Under the pieces are notes generated by a model. That model was not told where the DNA came from and did no database searches. It worked only from the letters and a program-made list of their open reading frames with translations. The position numbers and the translations under genes were made by a program. A stretch of 64,000 nt of DNA from Pseudonocardia thermophila (lineage in GTDB: Bacteria > Actinomycetota > Actinomycetes > Mycobacteriales > Pseudonocardiaceae). The DNA lies in assembly GCF_900142365.1 (NCBI RefSeq), contig NZ_FRAP01000003.1:310001-374000 (forward strand). Direction: 5' to 3'. This document shows, piece by piece, positions 57,704 through 64,000 of the stretch; the first letter of the stretch is position 1, and each line of letters starts with the position of its first letter.

Positions 57704-58150
57704 ATGCGTCCCTCCCTGCGCCCTGGACTGACCGCGCAACTGGACTACGTCGTACCCGCCGAGCGGACCGTGCCGCACCTGTTGCCCGAATCGGCCGAGT
57801 TCGCAGTGCTCCCCTCGGTGCTCGCCACGGGATACCTGGTCGGCATCGTGGAGTGGACGTGCATGAAAGCCCTGCACGGGAAGCTCGACGACGACGAGCA
57901 GACGCTCGGGGTCCACGTCGACCTCAGCCACGAGGCACCGACCCCACCGGGGGTGCTGCTCACCGTGCGCGCCGAGCTGAGCGCCGTCGAGGGTCGACGC
58001 CTGATCTTCACGGTCGAGGCGCGCGACGACGCCGCCACGGTCTGCCGGGGCACTCATCACCGGGCCGTCATCAACGGTGCCCGGTTCCGGGAGCGAATCG
58101 CCGCCCGGACGGCGGGCCTCGAACCCCCGTCGGGCGTCGCCCGGACGTGA
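57704..58150 (+). CDS. Fluoroacetyl-CoA thioesterase-like hot-dog protein
   Basis: 148 aa from ATG at 57704, with GGAGAAGG upstream. RPGLTAQLDYVVPAERTVPHLLPESAEFAVLPSVLATGYLVGIVEWTCMKAL and QTLGVHVDLSHEAPTPPGVLLTVRAELSAVEGRRLIFTVEARD fit the FlK family; the Thr in VLATGY, Glu in GIVEW and His in DLSHEAPT correspond to the FlK catalytic triad. Many soil actinobacteria carry FlK-like proteins without fluoroacetate metabolism, so general acyl-CoA thioesterase is the safer call. From 58151 to 58555 I see no reliable gene. Confidence 0.85.
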   Translation: MRPSLRPGLTAQLDYVVPAERTVPHLLPESAEFAVLPSVLATGYLVGIVEWTCMKALHGKLDDDEQTLGVHVDLSHEAPTPPGVLLTVRAELSAVEGRRLIFTVEARDDAATVCRGTHHRAVINGARFRERIAARTAGLEPPSGVART

Positions 58151-58555
58151 GCTCCGGGCGCTGCTGGATCCCCGGCGGGACCCGGATCCGCGGTCCGGTC
58201 TTCCTACGCGCCGACGACGGACCGCTCGAGGTCATCGTCCGCGACCGTCTCCAGGTGCGACGCGAGCCGCCCGCCGACTGCGACGCCGGGGTGGGTCATC
58301 CGCCACGAGCTGGACCAGTGGTCGTGGGGGATCAGGGATCGCGCGGTGGGCCGGCCGGTGGCACGGTTGCGTCCGATCGCTGTGGTCACGGCGAGGATGC
58401 GCCGCCTGTCCGGGTGGTGGCGCGGTTGACGCCGCGGCCGCCGCGGAGTTTCCACGTCGAGGTGGCCTCTCCGCCACGTCGCCGCGGGCTCAGCGGATCG
58501 TGAACACCCTCCTGCCGTGTTCCGGGCCGGCTCGCCGCGCGGACCACATCGTCTT

Positions 58556-58594
58556 GCTGGATCCCGCTGCTGGATCCCGCTGCTAGATCCCGCG
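58556..58594. repeat. Three copies of a 13-nt tandem repeat at a gene end
   Basis: GCTGGATCCCGCT is repeated exactly at 58556 and 58569; the third copy at 58582 is GCTAGATCCCGCG. The single G-to-A difference creates the TAG stop (58583-58585, minus strand) of the glycosyltransferase gene. Confidence 0.85.
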
Positions 58595-59638
58595 GAGGGC
58601 CGTGCGCTTGTCGAGCGCGATCTGGCGCAGCTTGCGCACGGCCGCGGGCGGAGTGGCCAGCACCCCCGCCTTCGCCGCTCGGGCCGGGCCGAGCCGCTGC
58701 CGCAACCGTAGGGGGTACCACTGCGGCAGTGTGCGCAGATCGTCGACCGTCTCCCGGGCGAACCCGATCAAGAGCTCCTCGGCCGCCGGGTCGTGCCGGC
58801 CCTTGTCGTACGCGCGGGCGACCCGCAGCAGCGCCTCGGAGGCGAGCTTGCGGCGCACGGTGCGCTCCAGCTTCTCCGGCTCGGCGATGCGGCCCTCACC
58901 CTTGCGGAGGGCGGACAGGAACGCGTCGCGCCGCATCTGCAGGTCCCGCACCCCGCCGTCGGTCTCCTCGTACCTGACCGACATGTTCTGCTCGTGGCCG
59001 CGGCAGTAGGCCTGGTCGGCGCCCGCGATGTAGCCCACGTCGCCGTGCGTGGCCATGCGCAGCCACATCTCCAGATCGCTGGTGTGCAGGAGCGCCGGAT
59101 CGTAGCCGCCGACGACCTTCTGCACCGACGTGCGGGTGACCGCCGTCGGCGACGGAACGACGTTGGCGCCGCGGGCGAAGCTTGCGCGCAGCCAGTCCTG
59201 GCCGGAGTGGATCACCGGGCGCCCGGCGAGCCGCGCAGGCGGCAGCGGTTCCTCGCCGAACCAGTCGATCGCGTCGCCGTAGACGAGCACGACGTTGGGA
59301 TGGGACTCCATCAGCGCCGTCGCGCGCTGCAGCGATCCGCGGGTGAGCGCATCGTCGGCCGACATCAGGACCGTGTACTTCGCCGTCGGGAAGTCGATGA
59401 CGCCCTCGGTGAAGGTCTTGATGTGGCCCTGGTTCTGCTCGTGCACGACGACGCTGACCCGCGGGTCCTGCGCGGCGAGCTCGCGGGCGACGTCGGCGCT
59501 GCCGTCGTCGGAGGCGTCGTCGATGATGCGGACCCGGACTTCGACGCCCTCCTGGTCGAGGACGGATCGGACGGCGGTCGGGAGCATCGCGCCGTAGCGG
59601 TAGCAGGGGACGGCGACGTCCACGGTGGGCAGGCCCAC
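58583..59638 (-). CDS. GT2-family glycosyltransferase
   Basis: 351 aa from GTG at 59638, with AGGAGG eight bases upstream. The GT-A domain: VDVAVPCYRYGAMLPTAVRSVLDQEGVEVRVRIIDDASDDGSADVA, and SADDALTRGSLQRAT with the DxD-like metal motif (ADD). LHTSDLEMWLRMATHGDVGYI contains the catalytic-base region. It transfers a sugar from a nucleotide donor to an envelope glycan or lipid; target unknown. The gene stands alone on the minus strand, divergent from the cimA leader. Confidence 0.88.
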   Translation of the reverse strand: MGLPTVDVAVPCYRYGAMLPTAVRSVLDQEGVEVRVRIIDDASDDGSADVARELAAQDPRVSVVVHEQNQGHIKTFTEGVIDFPTAKYTVLMSADDALTRGSLQRATALMESHPNVVLVYGDAIDWFGEEPLPPARLAGRPVIHSGQDWLRASFARGANVVPSPTAVTRTSVQKVVGGYDPALLHTSDLEMWLRMATHGDVGYIAGADQAYCRGHEQNMSVRYEETDGGVRDLQMRRDAFLSALRKGEGRIAEPEKLERTVRRKLASEALLRVARAYDKGRHDPAAEELLIGFARETVDDLRTLPQWYPLRLRQRLGPARAAKAGVLATPPAAVRKLRQIALDKRTALRGI

Positions 59639-59781
59639 TGCACCTCCTGGAAGGCGGATCGGTCGCCCGAGAGCCTAGCCGCCGCGCTCACCCGTCCGTG
59701 CACCGCGGTTGACCTGCAGTTTTCCCACGATCTGGGACCCCCGTGTGACAGCGGCTCACCTGACGTGATTTTCTGGGGGAC

Positions 59782-59826
59782 GTGACGCAGCAGGCCGTGA
59801 TCATTATCGGCTGGCGCGTCGGCTAG
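59782..59826 (+). CDS. cimA attenuator leader peptide
   Basis: GTG at 59782 (after GGGGGAC) opens a 14-codon frame ending TAG 59824-59826: MTQQAVIIIGWRVG. The Val-Ile-Ile-Ile run is an unmistakable isoleucine/valine sensor. Two of the Ile codons are ATC and one is ATT, rare in this genome. A 10-bp hairpin begins within its last codons and a T-tailed terminator follows, before cimA. Confidence 0.85.
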   Translation: MTQQAVIIIGWRVG

Positions 59827-59845
59827 CACGATCCGGCCGACGCGC
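59814..59845 (+). promoter_or_regulatory. Hairpin of the cimA attenuator
   Basis: GCGCGTCGGC (59814-59823) and GCCGACGCGC (59836-59845) are perfect reverse complements with a 12-nt loop containing the leader stop. A ribosome finishing the leader would cover the 5' arm. It is adjacent to the terminator and may act as pause or anti-terminator element. Confidence 0.7.
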
Positions 59846-59846
59846 A

Positions 59847-59876
59847 GACCTCTCGCACCCGCGGGGGGTCTTTTTT
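59847..59876 (+). terminator. cimA attenuator terminator
   Basis: GACCTC (59847-59852) pairs with GGGGTC (59865-59870) including one G-T pair, and is followed by six T (59871-59876). It ends 39 nt before the cimA ATG. Confidence 0.8.
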
Positions 59877-59915
59877 GTTGGCCGGGCACCCCACGAGTAG
59901 CAGGTCCAGGAGCAG

Positions 59916-61586
59916 ATGATGTCCCGCACGCAGCCCGCCGGAACCCCGCTCGGCGACGCCTTCCACGTCTACGACACGACCCTGCGCGACGGCGCGCAGC
60001 GCGAGGGCATCAGCTACTCGATCGCCGACAAGCTCGCTGTCGCCCGGCACCTGGACGCGCTCGGCGTGGGCTTCATCGAGGGCGGTTGGCCCGGCGCACT
60101 GCCCAAGGACACGGAGTTCTTCGCCCGGGCCGCGGCCGGGGAGCTGGAGCTGCGCCACGCGGTGCTCGTCGCGTTCGGCTCCACCCGCAAGGCCGGCACC
60201 ACCGCGGCGAAGGACCCGCAGGTCCGAGCGCTGCTCGACAGCCAGGCCCCGGTGGTGACGCTCGTCGCCAAGTCCGATCGCCGCCACATCGAGCGCGCCC
60301 TGCGCACCGACGTGGCCGAGAACTGCGCGATGGTGTCCGACACGGTGTCGTTCCTCGTCGGCGAGGGTCGGCGGGTCTTCCTCGACGCCGAGCACTTCTT
60401 CGACGGCTACGCCTACGACCCCGACACCGCGCTGCGGGTGCTGGAGGCGGCCGCCACCGCGGGCGCGGACGTCGTCGTGCTCTGCGACACCAACGGCGGC
60501 ATGCTCCCGCTGGGCATCGCCGAGGTCGTCACCGAGGTGGCCGCCCGGACCGGCTTCCGGCTGGGCATCCACTGCCAGGACGACACCGGGTGCGCGGTGG
60601 CCAACACCGTCTCCGCGGTGCAGGCCGGCGCGACGCACGTCCAGTGCACCGCCAACGGCTACGGCGAGCGGACCGGCAACGCCGACCTGTTCCCCGTGGT
60701 GGGCAACCTGGTGACCAAGCTGGGCATGCCGGTCCTGCCGGAGGGCGCCCTGGCTGAGCTGACCCGCACCGCGCACGCGCTGGCGGAGATCGCCAACATC
60801 GCCCCCGACACCCACCAGCCCTACGTCGGCGCGTCGGCGTTCGCGCACAAGGCCGGGCTGCACGCGAGCGCGATCAAGGTCGACCCGGAGCTGTACAACC
60901 ACATGGACCCGGTCGAGGTCGGCAACGGACAGCGGATCCTGGTCACCGAGATGGCCGGCCGGGCCAGCGTCGAGCTGAAGGGTGCGGAGCTCGGGCTGGA
61001 CCTGGCTTCGCGGCCGGACGCCACCGAGGCGGTCGTGGCGACCGTCAAGGAGCGGGAGGCCGCGGGCTGGTCGTTCGAGGCCGCTGACGCCTCGCTGGAG
61101 CTGCTCATGCGGGCCGCCCTCGGCGAACGCGAGTCGGCCCCGTTCACCCTCGAGTCCTACCGGGTGATCACCGAGCACCGCGCCGACGGCGAGGTCGTCG
61201 CCGAGGCCACCGTGAAGGTGCTCGTCGACGGCGAGCGGATGATCGCCACCGAGGAGGGCAACGGCCCGGTCAACGCGCTCGACGCCGCGCTGCGGGCCGC
61301 GCTCGCGCCGTTCTGCCCGTGGCTGGAGGACGTCGAGCTGTCCGACTACAAGGTCCGCATCCTCTCCCGCGCCGGGTCGCAGGAGGGGCACGGCACCGAC
61401 GCCGTCACCCGGGTGCTCGTCGAGTCGACCGACCGGGACGGCTCGTGGACGACGATCGGCGTGCACGGCAACGTCGTCGAGGCTTCGTGGCTGGCGCTCG
61501 TCGACGCGCTGGCCTACGCGGCCATGCGGGCCCGCCGACCGGCGGCCGGCGAGGAGACCGCAGAGGAGGTCGTGGCGGCCCGCTGA
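59916..61586 (+). CDS. cimA: Citramalate synthase
   Basis: 556 aa from ATG at 59916 (second ATG at 59919), with CCAGGAG upstream. The HMGL-like TIM barrel reads HVYDTTLRDGAQREGISYSIADKLAVARHLDALGVGFIEGGWPGALPKDTEFF, with GIHCQDDTGCAVANTVSAVQAGATHVQCTANGYGERTGNADLF binding metal. The C-terminal LeuA-dimer-type regulatory domain (residues ~410-530) is present. GGWPG and KDTEFF are typical of CimA rather than isopropylmalate synthase. It makes citramalate from pyruvate and acetyl-CoA, giving 2-ketobutyrate for isoleucine, in agreement with the Ile-rich leader. LeuB upstream may serve the same branch. Confidence 0.92.
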   Translation: MMSRTQPAGTPLGDAFHVYDTTLRDGAQREGISYSIADKLAVARHLDALGVGFIEGGWPGALPKDTEFFARAAAGELELRHAVLVAFGSTRKAGTTAAKDPQVRALLDSQAPVVTLVAKSDRRHIERALRTDVAENCAMVSDTVSFLVGEGRRVFLDAEHFFDGYAYDPDTALRVLEAAATAGADVVVLCDTNGGMLPLGIAEVVTEVAARTGFRLGIHCQDDTGCAVANTVSAVQAGATHVQCTANGYGERTGNADLFPVVGNLVTKLGMPVLPEGALAELTRTAHALAEIANIAPDTHQPYVGASAFAHKAGLHASAIKVDPELYNHMDPVEVGNGQRILVTEMAGRASVELKGAELGLDLASRPDATEAVVATVKEREAAGWSFEAADASLELLMRAALGERESAPFTLESYRVITEHRADGEVVAEATVKVLVDGERMIATEEGNGPVNALDAALRAALAPFCPWLEDVELSDYKVRILSRAGSQEGHGTDAVTRVLVESTDRDGSWTTIGVHGNVVEASWLALVDALAYAAMRARRPAAGEETAEEVVAAR

Positions 61587-61635
61587 GCGCAAATCAGGTG
61601 GGCCGCGGCCCGTTCCTGCGGTTTGATTCCGAGCC

Positions 61636-62409
61636 GTGGACACGGCGGCGATGATGGAGCGGATCGACCTCTTCTGCGACGCCGTGCCCCGGCGATGGGC
61701 CACCGTGACCGACACCGGTCCCCTCCGGCTGTTCACCCGCACCACGCCCGGGTTCCCGTTCTACGCCCGCCCGATCCCCGGTGCGGGCCCGGTGACGCCG
61801 GAGGACGTGCGGCGGGTACGGGTGGCCCAGCGCGGGCTGGGAGTGCCCGAGACGTTCGAGTGGCTGCTCGCGACCGCGCCCTCGATGGAGGGCGCGGTGC
61901 GGGCGACCGGGCTGTCGGTGCAGATCTGCCCGGTCCTCGTGCTCGACGGGGAGCCGCAGCCCGCGGCGCTGCCGGCCGGCCTGCGGTTCCGCCTGCTCGG
62001 CCCGCTCGACGGGGACCTGGCCGAGGCGGCGCACGCGCACCTGATCGTGGCGTCCACCGCGTTCGGCGCCCCCATACCGGCGCCACCGACGGCGGAGACC
62101 CTGGCGGAGCTCGTGGCCGATCTCGACGCGGGGCGGGTCGCGCGGCTGCTCGTCACCGGCCCCGACGGGGTGGTGGGCGTCGGGTCGGTGCAGCGCAGCG
62201 GCGACGTCGCCGAGTTGGTCGGTATCGCGACCGCCGCCACGCACCGTCGGATGGGCATCGGCGCGGCGGTCACCGCCCGGCTGGCCGCGGTGGCCCGGCA
62301 GGCCGGAGCCGATGTGGTGTTCCTCTCGGCGGGCGACGACTCGGCGACGCGGGTCTACGAACGCGTGGGTTTCCGCCGGATCGGGCGGTGCGGCATCGCC
62401 CAGCCCTAG
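61636..62409 (+). CDS. GNAT-family N-acetyltransferase
   Basis: 257 aa from GTG at 61636. The N-terminal half is unassigned; the C-terminal ~100 residues are a GNAT domain: VVGVGSVQRSGDVAELVGIATAATHRRMGIGAAVTARLAAVARQAGADVVFLSAGDDSATRVYERVGFRRIGRCGIAQP, where RRMGIGA is the acetyl-CoA pyrophosphate loop. Substrate unknown. Lies just upstream of the tRNA pair. Confidence 0.88.
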   Translation: MDTAAMMERIDLFCDAVPRRWATVTDTGPLRLFTRTTPGFPFYARPIPGAGPVTPEDVRRVRVAQRGLGVPETFEWLLATAPSMEGAVRATGLSVQICPVLVLDGEPQPAALPAGLRFRLLGPLDGDLAEAAHAHLIVASTAFGAPIPAPPTAETLAELVADLDAGRVARLLVTGPDGVVGVGSVQRSGDVAELVGIATAATHRRMGIGAAVTARLAAVARQAGADVVFLSAGDDSATRVYERVGFRRIGRCGIAQP

Positions 62410-62537
62410 CAGCCCCGCCCACCACCTGCGCGAACGCGCTGCCGGCCGCCGAGGTGGGGCCCGGTTCGCATCCCGCTGGAGGCCTCAGCTACAGTGGATG
62501 TCAGCAGGGCGCGACCAAGCCAGGTCGCGAGCCCAAA

Positions 62538-62609
62538 TGGGGTATGGTGTAATTGGCAGCACGACTGATTCTGGTTCAGTTAGTCTAGGTTCGAGTCCTG
62601 GTACCCCAG
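62538..62609 (+). tRNA. tRNA-Gln (CTG anticodon)
   Basis: 72 nt. Acceptor TGGGGTA pairs with TACCCCA, discriminator G. D-arm contains AATTGGCAGC, anticodon stem ACTGA/TCAGT around loop TTCTGGT (anticodon CTG), T-arm CTAGGTTCGAGTCCTGG. CCA is not encoded. Gln charging goes via GatCAB amidation of Glu-tRNA(Gln), whose genes lie at 30568-34002. Confidence 0.97.
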
Positions 62610-62660
62610 CGAAACTCCTCGCAATCACCTGCGGTACGATCGCGAAGCAAGTTTCACTAA

Positions 62661-62733
62661 GGCCCCGTCGTCTAGCGGCCTAGGACGCCGCCCTCTCAAG
62701 GCGGTAGCGCGGGTTCAAATCCCGTCGGGGCTA
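62661..62733 (+). tRNA. tRNA-Glu (CTC anticodon)
   Basis: 73 nt. Acceptor GGCCCCG pairs with CGGGGCT (one G-U), discriminator A; D-arm GTCTAGCGGCCTAGGAC, anticodon stem CCGCC/GGCGG with loop CTCTCAA, T-arm GCGGGTTCAAATCCCGT. CCA is not encoded. Lies 51 nt after tRNA-Gln, so one transcript is likely. Confidence 0.97.
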
Positions 62734-62740
62734 CTCCGCC

Positions 62741-62781
62741 GCTAGCGGGGGTGTTGGAGAAGATCCAGCACCCCCGCTAGC
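62741..62781 (+). terminator. Strong terminator after the tRNA pair
   Basis: Arms 62741-62758 (GCTAGCGGGGGTGTTGGA) and 62764-62781 pair over 18 bp with one G-T, 5-nt loop, followed by CTGCTTTT. Between convergent tRNA and Hsp70-like genes, so probably serves both strands. Confidence 0.85.
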
Positions 62782-62828
62782 TGCTTTTCTGAGGACTTCT
62801 CCAGGGCGTCGGGCGTGGTTATCGAACG

Positions 62829-64000
62829 TTATGGAGTGCCGCCGCCCTGGTTCTCGGGGTTGTTGAGGTTCCCCCCAACGGCATTCCCTTGCTGTTCGGC
62901 CGGTGAGGTGTTCGCCGGCGACGAAGGTGGCTGCGTCGCACTCGTCGCCGGGCCCGACGTGGGCTGGGTGGGCTGGCTGGTCGGTGCCACCGAGGTGGTG
63001 GCGGGCGGTGCTGAGGTCGTCGGTCGCACGACCGGGCGCGGCCGCGGCGACGGCCGGGCCTCCGGCTCCGGTTCAGCCGTGGTCGTCGGGGCGGCCGAGG
63101 TCGTCGGCACGTCCGCGACGATGCGACCGGCGGGGGAAGCTGTGGTCGGGGTGTGCGGCAGCAGGAAGGCCGCGCCGATCACCGCCAGGGCCGCCGCCGC
63201 GCCGCCCGCGCTCACCAGGAGGGCCGGCGAGCTGTACCGGGCCGGGCGGTCACCGCGGTCCTGCGCGTAGTCCGCGTAGTCGTGATCGTCGCCGTAGCCG
63301 TAGTCGTCGCGGAACCCCGGCGCGTACGCGTGCCCGGGACCCGTGCCGTTGCCCGCAGGCGCTCCGTAGCCGCCCGTGCGGGCCGGGAAACCACCCTCGG
63401 GCGCCCCGAGCGCGGGACGCTCCGGGAACGGGGGAGGCGGCGTCGTGGGCCGCGGCGGCGGGAGACCGGCGAGCGGCCCGGTCCCCGCCGGGCCCGCCCA
63501 GGTGCCCGTCGCCGTACTGGCCGCCATCCCCCCAGCCGGCACCGGGCCGAGCGGGCCCCGGTTCGGCTGCGGCCGGGGCACGTGCCCGCCGGTGGCGGAG
63601 GCGTTCGGCGTCAGGGCGAGCGCGGCGCCCTTGGAGATCGCGTTCTTCGGGTCGGCGTCGACCGCCACCGGTCGCCCGAGCTGCTGCGACACCAGCTCCG
63701 CGACGAGCGGGATCCGCGACGAACCACCGACCAGCAGCACCGCCGTGAGCTGCTCCGGGGTGCGGCCCGCCGAGGTGATCGCGCGGCGCAGCGCGCTCAC
63801 CGTCTCCTCGATCTGCGGGCGGATCATCGCCTCGAACTCGCTGCGGTGCAGCCGCACCGTGCCGCGGGCCGACGGCATGAGCACCTGGATCGACACCTCG
63901 GTGTCGGCCGAGAGCGCCTCCTTCGCCTCCCGGCACTCCCGGCGCACGGCGGCCACCGCGGACAGCACAGCCGGATCGTCCTCGTCCAGACCGGCGAAGG
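62829..64000 (-). CDS. Hsp70-like protein with membrane anchor and Thr/Pro-rich tail, 5' end outside window
   Basis: The frame is open to the window edge; 390 C-terminal residues are visible. The first ~120 are the end of an Hsp70 nucleotide-binding domain: CREAKEALSADTEVSIQVLMP, FEAMIRPQIEETVSALRRAI, AVLLVGGSSRIPLVAELVSQQLGRPVAVDADPKNAISKGAALAL (the conserved GGSSRIP). Instead of the DnaK substrate-binding domain follows a ~110-residue Pro/Gly/Tyr-rich linker with acidic YGYGDDHDYADYAQD, a membrane helix (ALLVSAGGAAAALAVIGAAFLL), and a ~100-residue Thr/Ser/Pro-rich tail ending NPENQGGGTP, presumably outside the cell. Function unknown; perhaps an actinobacterial envelope-associated chaperone-like ATPase. 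Confidence 0.88.
   Translation of the reverse strand, partial: FAGLDEDDPAVLSAVAAVRRECREAKEALSADTEVSIQVLMPSARGTVRLHRSEFEAMIRPQIEETVSALRRAITSAGRTPEQLTAVLLVGGSSRIPLVAELVSQQLGRPVAVDADPKNAISKGAALALTPNASATGGHVPRPQPNRGPLGPVPAGGMAASTATGTWAGPAGTGPLAGLPPPRPTTPPPPFPERPALGAPEGGFPARTGGYGAPAGNGTGPGHAYAPGFRDDYGYGDDHDYADYAQDRGDRPARYSSPALLVSAGGAAAALAVIGAAFLLPHTPTTASPAGRIVADVPTTSAAPTTTAEPEPEARPSPRPRPVVRPTTSAPPATTSVAPTSQPTQPTSGPATSATQPPSSPANTSPAEQQGNAVGGNLNNPENQGGGTP

Noticed and set aside
57704..58150. Fluoroacetate resistance
   Set aside because: FlK-like catalytic residues are present but no fluorinase or related gene is near; a general thioesterase is more likely.
58260..58432. Coding-like frame ending ...VVTARMRRLSGWWRG
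   Set aside because: GC-rich third positions give it some coding look, but no start, upstream frame or domain can be supported; it may be a gene remnant.
57385..58503. 372-codon frame across the thioesterase region
   Set aside because: Overlaps the FlK-like gene in another frame and shows Arg/Gly/Pro bias of a shadow.

Overview
The window is very GC-rich (third codon positions almost all G or C), uses many GTG starts and has tightly packed genes with 1-4 nt stop/start overlaps. Gene content and order (F420-type reductase, MacS-like kinase, GatCAB, ilvBNC-serA-leuB, ligA, etfBA, cysteine desulfurase-mnmA, a Rv3030-Rv3032-like polysaccharide block) point to an actinomycete. The order recalls, from memory, the Mycobacterium tuberculosis Rv2992c-Rv3037c region. 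I infer a member of the Pseudonocardiales (Pseudonocardia-like); no rRNA or marker gene confirms this.

Layout. 1-4083: end of a methyltransferase, a sensor kinase with two LuxR-type regulators (the second with a degenerate receiver), and a hexapeptide acyltransferase. 4110-4275: array of 21-nt degenerate repeats, then a 39-aa acidic peptide gene. 4644-8183 (minus): glycosyltransferase, GH57 branching enzyme and methyltransferase, probably making methylated glucan. 8470-14152: zinc alcohol dehydrogenase, TRAP transporter (DctP plus fused DctQM), F420-type reductase and SDR, which look like one uptake-and-oxidation operon. 14187-25721: SpoU rRNA methylase, small proteins, etfBA, cysteine desulfurase-mnmA, a broken secreted-protein gene, MetE-like protein, ligA with an unusual insertion, and a BKACE-family enzyme. 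25824-28049: acyl desaturase with its ferredoxin reductase.

28079-28420 holds two opposed arrays of 22-nt repeats between convergent genes. Then follow PucR and ACT proteins (minus), gatC-gatA-gatB with a small element between gatC and gatA, a divergent MFS/LysR pair with palindromic sites, PP2C, an LppZ-like lipoprotein, DoxX and APH-like genes. 40127-44367 is a GntR-controlled catabolic operon (FAH-family protein, alpha/beta hydrolase, amidohydrolase, DUF1636-like).

44571-61586 is dominated by branched-chain amino acid and serine synthesis: ilvD (minus), ilvB-ilvN-ilvC, serA, leuB and cimA. Both ilvB and cimA are preceded by a short leader ORF rich in Ile/Leu/Val and a terminator with a T run, so both appear to be controlled by attenuation. 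Between leuB and cimA lie a membrane protein, a GNAT-fold protein, a FlK-like thioesterase and a GT2 glycosyltransferase. The window ends with a GNAT protein, tRNA-Gln(CTG), tRNA-Glu(CTC), a strong terminator and the 3' part of a membrane-anchored Hsp70-like gene.
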